Below, one piece after another: positions 1-8,261 of a stretch of DNA of 64,000 nt (its first letter is position 1; each line of letters opens with the position of its first letter). Origin of the DNA: Lewinellaceae bacterium (GTDB lineage: Bacteria > Bacteroidota > Bacteroidia > Chitinophagales > Saprospiraceae). The notes below the pieces were generated by a model. It made no database searches and had not been told where the DNA came from. It saw only the letters and a program-made list of their open reading frames with translations. The translations under genes were made by a program, and so were the position numbers. Location of the stretch: contig JADJRC010000007.1 of assembly GCA_016712415.1 (NCBI GenBank), positions 62,001-126,000 on the forward strand. Reading direction: 5' to 3'.

Positions 1-218
1 GCTTCATCAAATGCCGCAAATGGCTGGCGGCGGTGCAGCCCGTCGAGTCGGCCACCGATGATCAGCCATTTCCCTTCATGCTGGCCATAAGCATAGGATT
101 GTAGTCCGCCCACACCCGGAATAGACATGGGTTCGAGGTAAATGTTAAACGGTGCACTTTGAGCGCTTAATTGCAGTCCAATCCCGCAGAACAGCAGGAG
201 TAAAAAAAGTGGTTTCAT
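1..218 (-). CDS. Secreted kelch-repeat-like protein, N-terminal part only
   Basis: Only the first 72 codons are in the window; the gene runs off the left edge. The start ATG (216-218, complement) is followed by a clear signal peptide: Lys at residue 3, a leucine-rich core and a cleavage-like L-S-A-Q-S. The mature part has a kelch-blade style segment, HEGKWLIIGGRLDGLH, as in secreted Bacteroidota kelch proteins that often end in a T9SS sorting tail; that end is not visible here. A TATTTTTG box lies upstream at 252-259. The kelch call rests on one short segment and is moderate; export is well supported. Biochemical role unknown. Confidence 0.6.
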   Translation of the reverse strand, partial: MKPLFLLLLFCGIGLQLSAQSAPFNIYLEPMSIPGVGGLQSYAYGQHEGKWLIIGGRLDGLHRRQPFAAFDE

Positions 219-251
219 ATTAAAGTCCTGTAATTTACATGTCTGATGTTG

Positions 252-259
252 CAAAAATA
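252..259 (-). promoter_or_regulatory. Bacteroidota -7 promoter box for the kelch-like gene
   Basis: The minus strand reads TATTTTTG, a full match to the Bacteroidota primary sigma -7 element TAnnTTTG, 34 bases upstream of the start codon at 218. Confidence 0.5.
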
Positions 260-406
260 GTCCCCAGCCGCTCCGGGTTTGTGTGACATATGTTACCCGG
301 TCGACTGATTGATACCGGACATCCTGCTGGGCTAAAAAAGAAAAGCGGCAACCGGAGGTCCAGTTGCCGCTTAATGTGTAAGCATTGTGGCGAAAAAATC
401 CGCCGT

Positions 407-799
407 TTATTCTTTGTCGAAGCGCATTTCCTGAATAGAAAGGCTGTCGCCATTGACTTTCAGGTAGAGGTACACGCGGAAGTTACCGTTGGTGGCCGAC
501 ATATTGCCGATGCAATACTGATCGCTGTTTTCACGGCTGGTGCCTTTGTGAACCTGGCTGAACGATGTGGGTTTGTTCGAAGTGAAAAAATTGCGCAATA
601 CATCAAGGGCTTTCGCTTTCGCGTACACCTGTTCTTTGTCCTGAATCGATATTTCCACATTATCAGAGAAATATTTGGACAGCGCGTCGGCATCGCCTGT
701 ATTCAGAGCGCTTGTAATGGCTTCAAGGGTTGGATTGCCCTGGTTGGCAAAGGCTACTACAGGAGCAAAAAATAGAAGAAAAAACAGGTTTTTCATCAT
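407..799 (-). CDS. DUF4783 domain-containing exported protein
   Basis: 130 aa. It has a signal peptide (MMKNLF start, hydrophobic stretch, cleavage near A-F-A-N). The mature part looks like an NTF2/SnoaL-type fold: a helical stretch with N-T-G-D-A-D-A-L around residue 33, then an F-S-D-N-V-E-I strand, typical of the DUF4783 family found almost only in Bacteroidota. Function unknown; the small cone-shaped fold suggests ligand binding but no catalytic residues are evident. A possible promoter box TAACTTTG lies about 100 bases upstream (899-906). Transcribed away from the palindromic array at 1020-1515. The second Met is an equally good start. Confidence 0.8.
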   Translation of the reverse strand: MMKNLFFLLFFAPVVAFANQGNPTLEAITSALNTGDADALSKYFSDNVEISIQDKEQVYAKAKALDVLRNFFTSNKPTSFSQVHKGTSRENSDQYCIGNMSATNGNFRVYLYLKVNGDSLSIQEMRFDKE

Positions 800-1017
800 T
801 AAACAGTTTTGGATTTGTTTGTTTTGGAACAGATTCCGGAGTTTATACGGCGTTCCGTTCCCAATGTAACTGCCAAATGCGTTCTTTTAGTGTTAAACCA
901 AAGTTAAACCTGTTTTAAGGTGGCAGCGCGGGGTAGGCCAGTTAAAGTTTTCGAACTTTAACATTTGACCCGGTTTTCAGGGATAATTGACTGCTAAACA
1001 ATCTGAAAAAGGGGGTA

Positions 1018-1517
1018 ATGTATCGCGGAATGGTATTCCGGGGTACTACATGGCGCAGTAATCCCGGAATGGCATTCCGGGGTACTACAATGGCGCAGTA
1101 ATCCCGGAATGTCATTCCGGGGTACTACAATGGCGCAGTAATCCCGGAATGGCATTCCGGGGTACTACATGGCGCGACAATCCCGGAATACCATTCCGGG
1201 GTACTACATCGCGTCGCAATCCCGGAATACCATTCCGGGGTACTACATGGCGCAGTAATCCCGGAATGTCATTCCGGGTTACTATATGGCGCGGCAATCC
1301 CGGAATACCATTCCGGGTTACTATATGGCGCGGCAATCCCGGAATACCATTCCGGGGTACTATATGGCGCGGCAATCCCGGAATACCATTCCGGGGTACT
1401 ACATGGCGCAGTAATCCCGGAATGGCATTCCGGGGTACTACATGGCGCGGCAATCCCGGAATGACATTCCGGGGTACTACATGGCGCAGTAATCCCGGAA
1501 TGACATTCCGGGGTACT
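1018..1517. repeat. 13-copy tandem array of 39-40 bp units, each with a 19-bp palindrome
   Basis: Thirteen head-to-tail units of 39 bp (two are 40 bp). Each carries the dyad CCCGGAAT-NNN-ATTCCGGG (first copy slightly degenerate) followed by a 16-18 bp linker resembling TACTACATGGCGCAGTA. The dyad arms are nearly invariant while the central triplet varies. Because 39 is divisible by 3, long repeat-encoded reading frames are open on both strands, but these have no start signals or protein-like composition. The array fills most of the gap between the DUF4783 promoter region and the end of the T9SS protein gene. No spacer-repeat alternation, so not CRISPR. Confidence 0.95.
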
Positions 1518-1537
1518 TGGCCGGCCCCTATTCAACT

Positions 1538-2827
1538 CTATTTCCCAATGGCCAGGTTGCGCGAAAACTGTCCCCCAGGCAATTGCACATGAAGGGTATA
1601 CACGCCCGCAACAAGCGCGGGCAAATGATCGATTTCCAGAACATTTAAGCCGGATTGCGTACGGGCATTGCCCAGCCAGACGATCTGCCCGGCCCCGTTC
1701 AGCAAGCGTATTGACACAGGGGCTGCAATATCGGCATCCAGTGAAAGATACAGGCGGTCAGCCGCAGGATTGGGATATACCAATACGGCTTTGATTCCAT
1801 CGGGAAGATCGCTGGTGGCGCTGAGGTTGCCGATATAGGTGCGCTCTACTGTGGCATTGCCGTTGGTGGCGCCTCCAAATGAGGTGAAAACCAGTTTATA
1901 GAGATCGTTTTGTACCGTTTTGACAAAGTACGCCCGGTCGTTCACCACGTACCAGCCTGATGTCAGGTTGAAGAATTTCCAGTCGTGGTTGATCACATCA
2001 AGGCGTGTGCTGAAGGAATCGAGGTATGCTGTATACTCTACCGTCGCAGGATTAACATTCGTGGCCCGGGCAGCAGATACGCCATCCGTTGAAAGGATGC
2101 CTGTCACCTCATACGGCACAGGGCTGCCTCCTGCATCCAGGACAGCAATATAGCGACAGAAGACCAGATCCCAGCCGGTAGCGGTCGTGACGTTTGCACC
2201 ATTCGCGCCAAGTGAAAAATACACCAGGGGGCTGCCGTTGCCGGGGTCCGTACTCACGGTATGGCTGGTCATATTACTGCCGTCCAGATTGGCTACACGG
2301 AAACTGTATTGGGCCCCGTCGAATTCGTCGAACATGATCTTGCGGTATGAACCGTCGCGTAATTTCAGCACAAACACCCTGTAACCCAATACCTTGGACT
2401 GAACGGCATCATAGGTTCCCCATCCAAGATCAAGCGAGTTGGACGTATCAGCCGTTGTATTGAAAGCGCCTTCCGACCAGGAGGCTTCGGGATTGAACAG
2501 TTGGTAATCCGAAAAAATATCTGCCGGATTGATCGTTTCGCCGAAATCAAAAATATACGGATCGTAAGCCTGCATACCAGGGACAGTCTGGCCCATGGAA
2601 GATGTCGTGCTCTCATTGATAAAAATGCCTGCCGATTGAGCGCCCAGATTGGAAAAGGCTATATCCCAGGCGTCATTGGGGATTTGCAGACTGCTGCCGT
2701 CGGAGAGTTTGTAGTAGGCAAATTTGGAGTAGCCGGCTCCTGTGCTGATCTGGTCGGTCGTCTGGCCCGATAAATCATTGGAGAGCGATGCGAGGCCGAG
2801 CAAAAAAAGACTGGTAAACTTGTTCAT
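1538..2827 (-). CDS. Secreted HmuY-like protein with T9SS type A sorting domain
   Basis: 429 aa. Signal peptide (residues 1-20, ending L-S-G-Q-T). The N-terminal half carries W-D-I-A-F-S-N-L around residue 54 and a second WDLVFCRYIA-like copy near 220, resembling HmuY-type domains (HmuY is a haem-binding lipoprotein in Porphyromonas); haem binding here is inference only. The last ~80 residues form a typical Por/T9SS type A tail: VYPNPAADRLYLSLDA, then L-L-N-G-A-G-Q-I-V, then G-V-Y-T-L-H-V. It should therefore cross the outer membrane via type IX secretion and be surface-attached or released. A TATCTTTG box is upstream at 2847-2854. Single-gene unit. Confidence 0.8.
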   Translation of the reverse strand: MNKFTSLFLLGLASLSNDLSGQTTDQISTGAGYSKFAYYKLSDGSSLQIPNDAWDIAFSNLGAQSAGIFINESTTSSMGQTVPGMQAYDPYIFDFGETINPADIFSDYQLFNPEASWSEGAFNTTADTSNSLDLGWGTYDAVQSKVLGYRVFVLKLRDGSYRKIMFDEFDGAQYSFRVANLDGSNMTSHTVSTDPGNGSPLVYFSLGANGANVTTATGWDLVFCRYIAVLDAGGSPVPYEVTGILSTDGVSAARATNVNPATVEYTAYLDSFSTRLDVINHDWKFFNLTSGWYVVNDRAYFVKTVQNDLYKLVFTSFGGATNGNATVERTYIGNLSATSDLPDGIKAVLVYPNPAADRLYLSLDADIAAPVSIRLLNGAGQIVWLGNARTQSGLNVLEIDHLPALVAGVYTLHVQLPGGQFSRNLAIGK

Positions 2828-2846
2828 AGCAGTAGGTATTTATGCC

Positions 2847-2854
2847 CAAAGATA
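2847..2854 (-). promoter_or_regulatory. -7 promoter box for the T9SS protein gene
   Basis: The minus strand reads TATCTTTG, matching TAnnTTTG, 20 bases before the start codon at 2827, so a very short leader is expected. Confidence 0.55.
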
Positions 2855-2948
2855 CGGACCCGTGCCGAAAACGACGCGGGTCCGTTGCATTCAAGCCGCA
2901 CCTTTGCTGCGGTCCGGCTGCGTTAAAATATTTGTTCGAAATGGGTTA

Positions 2949-3606
2949 TTACAGTTTTACCGCTTTAAAACCAGCCAGCAGTCCTTCGCCTGAAATACTT
3001 CCGAAGTACACCCCGGCCTCCCACGAATACGCCCGCATTGCAACCAGTTGCTGACCGGCAGGCAAGACTTTTGTTGCCTGGTAAACGAGTCGCCCCGACA
3101 AATCACGGACAGCAAATTGATAAGTTCCGGCCCGAGGTATTTGGAAACGGAGGTGCAGGTCTCGACACGTTGTCGTGTTCTGCATAGGTACGACCGTTGG
3201 GTATGGTGGCAATCTTGTAATTGTTTACCATAAAATTTCCCGGATCGGAAAAACCGTCGAGGTCAGTTGTATCAGCATCGCGCAAAGCAATCATCTGGAA
3301 GCCGTAGCCCAGGGGATTGCCCGTGACAGCCGTAATGGTTACCCGTGCGATGTAGTCATCGCCCGGGATATACTGTGTAACGATATTGCTGTCTGCATCG
3401 AATATCTGCACCGTCATACTGGCGGTAATCGGGCTGGCAGTGTGGCAGCTGATGCAGGTAAGGGGTGTACCGTTGGCAAGGGCCTCGTCGCCCGGGGCGC
3501 CGGTATTGCCAACTTTGGCTTCGGAAGCCCGGCCGTTTTTGTTGCCCAGCAGGACAACAGCGCAAAAAATGGTAAGCAGGATGGGGTAGAGCAGGCGGAA
3601 GTTCAT
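2949..3606 (-). pseudogene. Choice-of-anchor V-type secreted protein, internally deleted and frameshifted
   Basis: From 3606 the frame gives a signal peptide, then the GRASEAKVGNTGAPGDEA and L-T-C-I-S-C-H-T segments characteristic of choice-of-anchor (reeler-like) proteins, up to R-T-Y-A-E-H at about residue 140. The frame then degenerates and stops near 3103. In another frame, from about 3170 to 2949, a clean T9SS tail appears (LHLRFQIPRAGTYQFAV, DLSGRLVYQ, ending G-F-K-A-V-K-L). Family members normally have a further stretch and a YPNPA motif between these parts; both are missing. No homopolymer lies at the junction, so an internal deletion joined out of frame is the best reading; misassembly is possible. 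Confidence 0.65.
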
Positions 3607-3675
3607 AATGGATAATAAGTTGTTGGTTAAATCGATAGTTGGAAATGGTGGTTTTGTCGTTTCTCCTGGTAGAGT

Positions 3676-3721
3676 CGCCGGCTGAAGCCGGCGGTACCGG
3701 TACCGCCGGCTTCAGCCGGCG
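3676..3721. repeat. 46-bp perfect loopless palindrome (REP-like hairpin pair)
   Basis: Two 23-bp halves are exact reverse complements with no spacer, meeting at GGTACC-GGTACC. Each half holds a small hairpin GCCGGC-TGAA-GCCGGC followed by CGGTACC. Relatives of this half-unit occur at 14138-14281. It lies between a damaged gene and the terminator of the next one. Confidence 0.9.
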
Positions 3722-3800
3722 TAAGAACATCTTTGGACAATCCTAAACGCGAAAGGTTGAACCAATCATGCCATTTAGAATGTCAAAATTTGTCTAACCG

Positions 3801-3841
3801 ATAAATAAAACGGCCTGGAGGAAACATTTTCCTCCAGGCCG
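3801..3841 (-). terminator. Rho-independent terminator of the glucosaminidase gene
   Basis: A 14-bp stem, CGGCCTGGAGGAAA with its exact complement around a CATT loop (3811-3841), is followed on the minus strand by TTTTATTTAT. It sits 22 bases after the stop codon at 3863. Confidence 0.85.
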
Positions 3842-3862
3842 AAGTCTGTAAAATATGCCTGT

Positions 3863-4513
3863 TTACATTTCGTCCAGATCGTACAATCGATGGGTCTGAA
3901 TTACTTGCTCCATGACCTTTTCAAAGTTCGGAATGTCAGAAATGTCGCGATCGGCCAGTTCTTTTGCCCAAATCTGCCAGTCTTTGCCGGCGCTTTTTTT
4001 CACGCTTCCAAACCATTCCCGGCTGGTCAGGTAGATACTGAAATCCCGGTAACTCGCCCAGGCCGTTTCGTACTTGCGATAACAACGGCCTTCGATAGTG
4101 ACCGTCTCGCCTTCCCAATCGGATGTGCAGGGCAGGGCAAAGTAGTTGTTCGACTCCGGCAGCATCGCCCGTTGACCTGCATAGCTGTTGAGGTAGGCGC
4201 AGGCCAGCAGTACGGATGCAGGTATGCCGAATTTTTTGCGCTCGCTGATGGCTGTTTTTTCGAACCTTCGTACAAATGTGATAGCCTCTGCCTTGTTGAT
4301 AGCCGGTAATGGTTTGCGGCCGGCCGACTCCGGCACGATGCCCATTAATGAACTGCCGCCTGATGCAGTATACTTCTCCGGGTTAATTTCCTTTTTATCC
4401 GGGGAAGCGGATCCGCCGGTGTTGAAATGCAGGGTTTTTCGCCCAATGGCAACCAGAAGCAGCAGCACCAGCGTGATGGTAAACCAGTTTGTTTTAAAAA
4501 AATTCCATTTCAT
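3863..4513 (-). CDS. Membrane-anchored glucosaminidase-domain protein (peptidoglycan hydrolase)
   Basis: 216 aa. A single N-terminal membrane segment (residues ~10-26, W-F-T-I-T-L-V-L-L-L-L-V) precedes a linker and a glucosaminidase domain from about residue 78: F-E-K-T-A-I-S-E-R-K-K-F-G-I-P-A-S-V-L, then N-Y-F-A-L-P and the Y-R-K-Y-E-T-A-W-A-S-Y-R-D-F element typical of FlgJ/LytG-type N-acetylglucosaminidases. Expected to cleave glycan strands in the periplasm. A TATATTTG -7 box lies at 4592-4599 and a strong terminator follows, so it is monocistronic, divergent from recQ. Specific substrate and role (division, turnover) cannot be told from the sequence. Confidence 0.8.
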   Translation of the reverse strand: MKWNFFKTNWFTITLVLLLLVAIGRKTLHFNTGGSASPDKKEINPEKYTASGGSSLMGIVPESAGRKPLPAINKAEAITFVRRFEKTAISERKKFGIPASVLLACAYLNSYAGQRAMLPESNNYFALPCTSDWEGETVTIEGRCYRKYETAWASYRDFSIYLTSREWFGSVKKSAGKDWQIWAKELADRDISDIPNFEKVMEQVIQTHRLYDLDEM

Positions 4514-4591
4514 AACTTAAGCGTTTTTCAACGTAAGGATCAAATTGACTGAAAATGAATCATTTGTGCTCTTTCCTGTGTTTGTATGTCG

Positions 4592-4599
4592 CAAATATA
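4592..4599 (-). promoter_or_regulatory. -7 promoter box for the glucosaminidase gene
   Basis: The minus strand reads TATATTTG, a match to TAnnTTTG, in the divergent region shared with recQ; it would give a leader of about 70 bases. Confidence 0.5.
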
Positions 4600-4628
4600 A
4601 AACGTTTTGTTTTTAATTAGAAACAAAT

Positions 4629-4659
4629 TTTGTCAAAAAATCAAATTGTTTTAAGTTTG
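4629..4659 (+). promoter_or_regulatory. recQ promoter, -33 and -7 elements
   Basis: TTTG at 4629-4632 and TAAGTTTG at 4652-4659 are separated by exactly 19 bases, the spacing of the Bacteroidota sigma-A consensus. This places the transcription start downstream of 4660 and rules out translation from the in-frame TTG at 4630. Confidence 0.65.
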
Positions 4660-4689
4660 CCGGGATTTATTACCTCCAAACCTCCTGCT

Positions 4690-6825
4690 ATGGACCTTAC
4701 CCACGCTCAGGCTGCCCTTAAAAAGTATTTCGGCTACGAATCTTTCCGCCCGTTGCAGTCGGATATTATTCAGACGGTGTACAACAAACACGACGCATTG
4801 GTGCTCATGCCCACCGGCGGCGGCAAAAGCATTTGCTTCCAGATTCCTGCGGTCACACTTGATGGCGTAGCAGTGGTTGTCAGCCCGCTCATCGCGCTCA
4901 TGAAAGACCAGGTGGAAGGACTTAATGCCAATGGCATCCACGCGGCTTTTATCAACAGCTCGCTGACCGGCGAGCAAATCCGCGATGTGGAAAATGACCT
5001 GCTTGCCGGTTATGTCAAACTGCTGTACGTGAGTCCTGAAAAACTGGTGTCGCAGGGTTTTCAGCCGCTGCTCAAGCGCCTGAATATCAGCCTTTTCGCA
5101 ATAGACGAGGCGCATTGTATTTCTGCCTGGGGGCATGATTTCCGCCCGGAATACACCCAGTTAAAATTTCTCAAGGAGCAATACCCCGGTATTCCGGTAA
5201 TCGCGCTTACGGCTACTGCCGACAAACTGACGCGTAAAGACATTGTAACCCAGCTCGGGCTCGATGATCCTGCTATTTTTATCGCTTCTTTCGACCGGCC
5301 GAATATCAGCCTCCATGTGCGCTCCGGGCAGCGCCGGTTCGAACAGATCGTGGATTTTTTGAAGCAACATTCCAGGCAATCCGGGATCATTTACTGTCTT
5401 TCGCGGAAAAGCTGCGAAAGCCTGGCAGATAAACTGAATACCAAGGGGTTCCGGGCGGCGTATTACCATGCCGAGGTGCCTCCGGCCATGCGCAGTAAAG
5501 TGCAGGAAGACTTTATCAACGACCGCATTCCGATCATTTGCGCCACCATTGCCTTCGGCATGGGCATCGACAAAAGCAATGTCCGCTTTGTGATCCATTA
5601 CAACCTGCCCCGCAACCTTGAAGGGTATTACCAGGAAATAGGCCGCTCGGGCCGCGACGGACTTCCCGCAGACGCGATGCTGTTTTTCAGTTACGCCGAT
5701 GTGACTTCCTATCGCGAAATGTTTGAGCAGGGTGAAGCAAGTGCAGAGCAGAAAGAACTTAAAATCGCCAAACTCAACCGCATGTACCAGTACGCCGAAG
5801 CACCCGTTTGCCGTCGCAAAACGGTGCTGAATTATTTCGGCGAAAACTACGACCACAACTGCGGCAACTGCGACGTGTGCCAGAATCCGCCGCGCCAGTT
5901 CGACGGCACAGTGTCTGTCCAGAAAGCCCTGTCTGCCATCATTCGCACGGAAGAAAAAGTGGGCATGAACCTGCTCATCGATATCCTGCGCGGCAGCCAG
6001 CGCCGGGAGATTTTTGAAAACAACTTCCAACAGATCAAGACTTACGGCGCTGGGAAGGAATACACCTTTGAAGACTGGCTGTTTCTCATTTCCCAAATGC
6101 TGCATACCGGGCTGATTGAAATTGCCTACGACGACCACAGCCGGCTGAAAGTGACTGAAGAGGGCAAAAAGATATTGTACGAGGGTAAAAAGGTAAACCT
6201 CGCCCTGCCGCAACCCAAAGCCAAACCGGAAGAACGAACGCCGCGCGCCCAGGAAAAATCGAAAACGCAGGTCATGCGGGAGGAACTGTTCGAGCGCCTG
6301 CAAATGCTGCGCCGTACCGTCGCCCAACAACAGGGCGTGCCGCCCTACCTGATTTTCAGCGACGCCACACTCGTTGAAATGGCCGAAAAACGCCCGCTTA
6401 CCGACGCCGACATGCTCCAGGTCAGCGGGGTGGGCGAACGCAAACTGCAACTTTACGGCGACGCCTTTATTGAAGCGATCCGCAAATTCGTGCTCGAAAA
6501 AACCGGCGAAGGCTCCCGGGTGACCGGCAGTACCCAGCTCGTTACATGGGATTTATATAAAAAAGGCCACCTGGTCGAAGAGATCGCCGAAATGCGCGGA
6601 GTGAGCACGCTAACAGTAATAAGCCACCTCGCCACCATGTACGAACGCGGCGAAAACCTTGACATCCGGCAGTGGGTCTCGCCGGAAGAATGCGACATCA
6701 TACAGGGCGCCCTGCCCTTGTTTGAAGAACCTTATCAGATGAAGGCCATTCATGAACATTTTAACGAACGGTACAATTACGATAAGATACGGTTTGCGAT
6801 TGCGGATATGCGACGGGGGAGGTAG
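4690..6825 (+). CDS. recQ: ATP-dependent DNA helicase RecQ
   Basis: 711 aa from the ATG at 4690, chosen because the promoter overlaps an in-frame TTG 20 codons upstream. Domains in order: helicase core with Walker A MPTGGGKS (40-47) and DEAH box (139-142) in IDEAHCISAWGHDFRPEY; motif VI Q-E-I-G-R-S-G-R-D-G near 335; zinc-binding cysteines C-R-R-K and C-G-N-C-D-V-C around 380-410; winged-helix RQC; an HRDC domain near 535-615; and a C-terminal helix-turn-helix-like extension. RecQ unwinds DNA 3' to 5' in recombinational repair and fork restart. Length and all motifs fit the long RecQ form common in Bacteroidota. Confidence 0.97.
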   Translation: MDLTHAQAALKKYFGYESFRPLQSDIIQTVYNKHDALVLMPTGGGKSICFQIPAVTLDGVAVVVSPLIALMKDQVEGLNANGIHAAFINSSLTGEQIRDVENDLLAGYVKLLYVSPEKLVSQGFQPLLKRLNISLFAIDEAHCISAWGHDFRPEYTQLKFLKEQYPGIPVIALTATADKLTRKDIVTQLGLDDPAIFIASFDRPNISLHVRSGQRRFEQIVDFLKQHSRQSGIIYCLSRKSCESLADKLNTKGFRAAYYHAEVPPAMRSKVQEDFINDRIPIICATIAFGMGIDKSNVRFVIHYNLPRNLEGYYQEIGRSGRDGLPADAMLFFSYADVTSYREMFEQGEASAEQKELKIAKLNRMYQYAEAPVCRRKTVLNYFGENYDHNCGNCDVCQNPPRQFDGTVSVQKALSAIIRTEEKVGMNLLIDILRGSQRREIFENNFQQIKTYGAGKEYTFEDWLFLISQMLHTGLIEIAYDDHSRLKVTEEGKKILYEGKKVNLALPQPKAKPEERTPRAQEKSKTQVMREELFERLQMLRRTVAQQQGVPPYLIFSDATLVEMAEKRPLTDADMLQVSGVGERKLQLYGDAFIEAIRKFVLEKTGEGSRVTGSTQLVTWDLYKKGHLVEEIAEMRGVSTLTVISHLATMYERGENLDIRQWVSPEECDIIQGALPLFEEPYQMKAIHEHFNERYNYDKIRFAIADMRRGR

Positions 6826-6895
6826 CAGCATCTTTACTGCCATGGCCGGAGCAACAAACACCTCATTCGCATACCTTTCCCTATCTTCGCCCACG

Positions 6896-8140
6896 ATGGA
6901 AAACCTCTCTGCCTATACTGTCCTGTTTTCTTTTTGCGGACTGATCATACTATCCTACCTGTTCTCTGTACTCAACCGGGTGACGCGCATCCCGTCGGTG
7001 TTGCTGTTGCTGGGTACCGGAATAGGATTGCGCTACCTGTCGGATACATTCAACGTACCCTTCGATATGCCGGCGGCGGCCGTCGAGTTTCTGGGCACCA
7101 TCGGTCTGATCATGATCGTACTGGAGGCCGGGCTTGATCTGGAGGTGACGAAAAAGAAGTTGCCGCTGATCAGAAGTTCATTTTTTTCGGCATTGATTAT
7201 CCTGATCATTTCCACCTTCAGTGTGGCCGGCATTTTGCAATGGTGGATGCCCGAGTCACCGTTCGCCAATTGCGTAGTGTATGCTATCGTGCTGAGTATT
7301 GTGAGCAGCGCCATCGTGCTGCCGAGCGTAGGCCACCTGAGTCATGAAAAACGCGAGTTTTTGATCTATGAAGCCTCGTTTTCCGATGTGTTGGGCATCA
7401 TGGCGTTTAATTTTCTCACGGCAGGGCATGTCATCACCACGGAATCGGTAACCTGGTTTATCGGCAGCATACCTGTAGCCATCGTGCTCTCGGTAGTGGT
7501 TTGTTTTGCCCTGATGATGCTGCTAATCAAAAACAGGATCAACATCAAGTTTTTCCTGATGTTCGCCGTGCTGATCGTCATCTATATCGGCGGTAAAATG
7601 ATGCACCTGCCCTCCCTGATCGCTATCCTGATGTTTGGCCTGGTTGTGAACAACTGGGAATTGGTGCGCTGGAAGCCGTTAAAGTCCTATTTTTCTGATG
7701 AAAGTGTCAACGACGTGGTGGCATTGCTGAAATCGATCACGGCGGAGTCCTCTTTCCTGATCCGAACCTTTTTCTTCATAATATTTGGCTATTCGATCAA
7801 ATTATCATTCTTGCAGGACCCCAATGTACTGCTGCTCGGTTCTTTGATCGTGGTAGCATTGATGATCCTGCGTTATATCTACCTGCGCATTCTGCACAAA
7901 TACACGCTGTTTCCCGAACTGCTTTACATCCCGCGCGGCCTCATCACAATACTGCTGTTTTACAAAATACCCTCGTGGCAGCGTATCGACTCCTTCGATG
8001 AAGGCGTCCTGTTTTTTGTAATTCTGGCAACAGGCATTATCATGATGCTTGGCTCCCTGTTCTACCACGACGAACCGGTCGAAATTGACAAAACGACAGC
8101 CCCCGGTCCCGAAGTCGTGCTGAAACCCGAAAACGATTGA
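6896..8140 (+). CDS. Cation:proton antiporter (CPA family)
   Basis: 414 aa, with about 11-12 hydrophobic segments. The start ATG at 6896 (MENLSAYTVLF) is preferred over upstream in-frame codons that overlap recQ; a TATCTTCG box lies directly upstream (about 6882). Glycine-rich N-terminal helices (R-I-P-S-V-L-L-L-L-G-T-G-I-G-L) and a GLDLEVTKKKLPLIR-type segment match the sodium/hydrogen exchanger fold of the CPA1/CPA2 superfamily. Expected in the inner membrane, exchanging Na+ or K+ for H+. Cation preference cannot be assigned. Followed 121 bases later by an NhaD-type antiporter; the two together suggest a sodium/pH homeostasis pair. Confidence 0.85.
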   Translation: MENLSAYTVLFSFCGLIILSYLFSVLNRVTRIPSVLLLLGTGIGLRYLSDTFNVPFDMPAAAVEFLGTIGLIMIVLEAGLDLEVTKKKLPLIRSSFFSALIILIISTFSVAGILQWWMPESPFANCVVYAIVLSIVSSAIVLPSVGHLSHEKREFLIYEASFSDVLGIMAFNFLTAGHVITTESVTWFIGSIPVAIVLSVVVCFALMMLLIKNRINIKFFLMFAVLIVIYIGGKMMHLPSLIAILMFGLVVNNWELVRWKPLKSYFSDESVNDVVALLKSITAESSFLIRTFFFIIFGYSIKLSFLQDPNVLLLGSLIVVALMILRYIYLRILHKYTLFPELLYIPRGLITILLFYKIPSWQRIDSFDEGVLFFVILATGIIMMLGSLFYHDEPVEIDKTTAPGPEVVLKPEND

Positions 8141-8261
8141 TCCCGAAATCGAAAACAAAACAGGGCAAAAAACCATTGTCCGAATTACAGATTTGTATCA
8201 ACCACGCCACCGGCCTTTCCCCTGAGTACCTTTCTTTTAAACATATAAACGACCTGACTGC

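Noticed and set aside
1018..1517. CRISPR array
   Set aside because: Units are contiguous tandem repeats with no variable spacers and no cas genes are present.
1112..1592. Long open frames on both strands within the tandem array, encoding repeated Pro/Arg/Gly peptides
   Set aside because: They exist only because the 39-bp unit is divisible by three and contains few stops; no promoter, no sensible start and equal openness on both strands.
5161..6450. 429-codon frame antisense to recQ
   Set aside because: It lies fully within recQ, whose helicase motifs are intact on the other strand. High GC produces many such antisense frames (also over secA, DUF2723 and purF).
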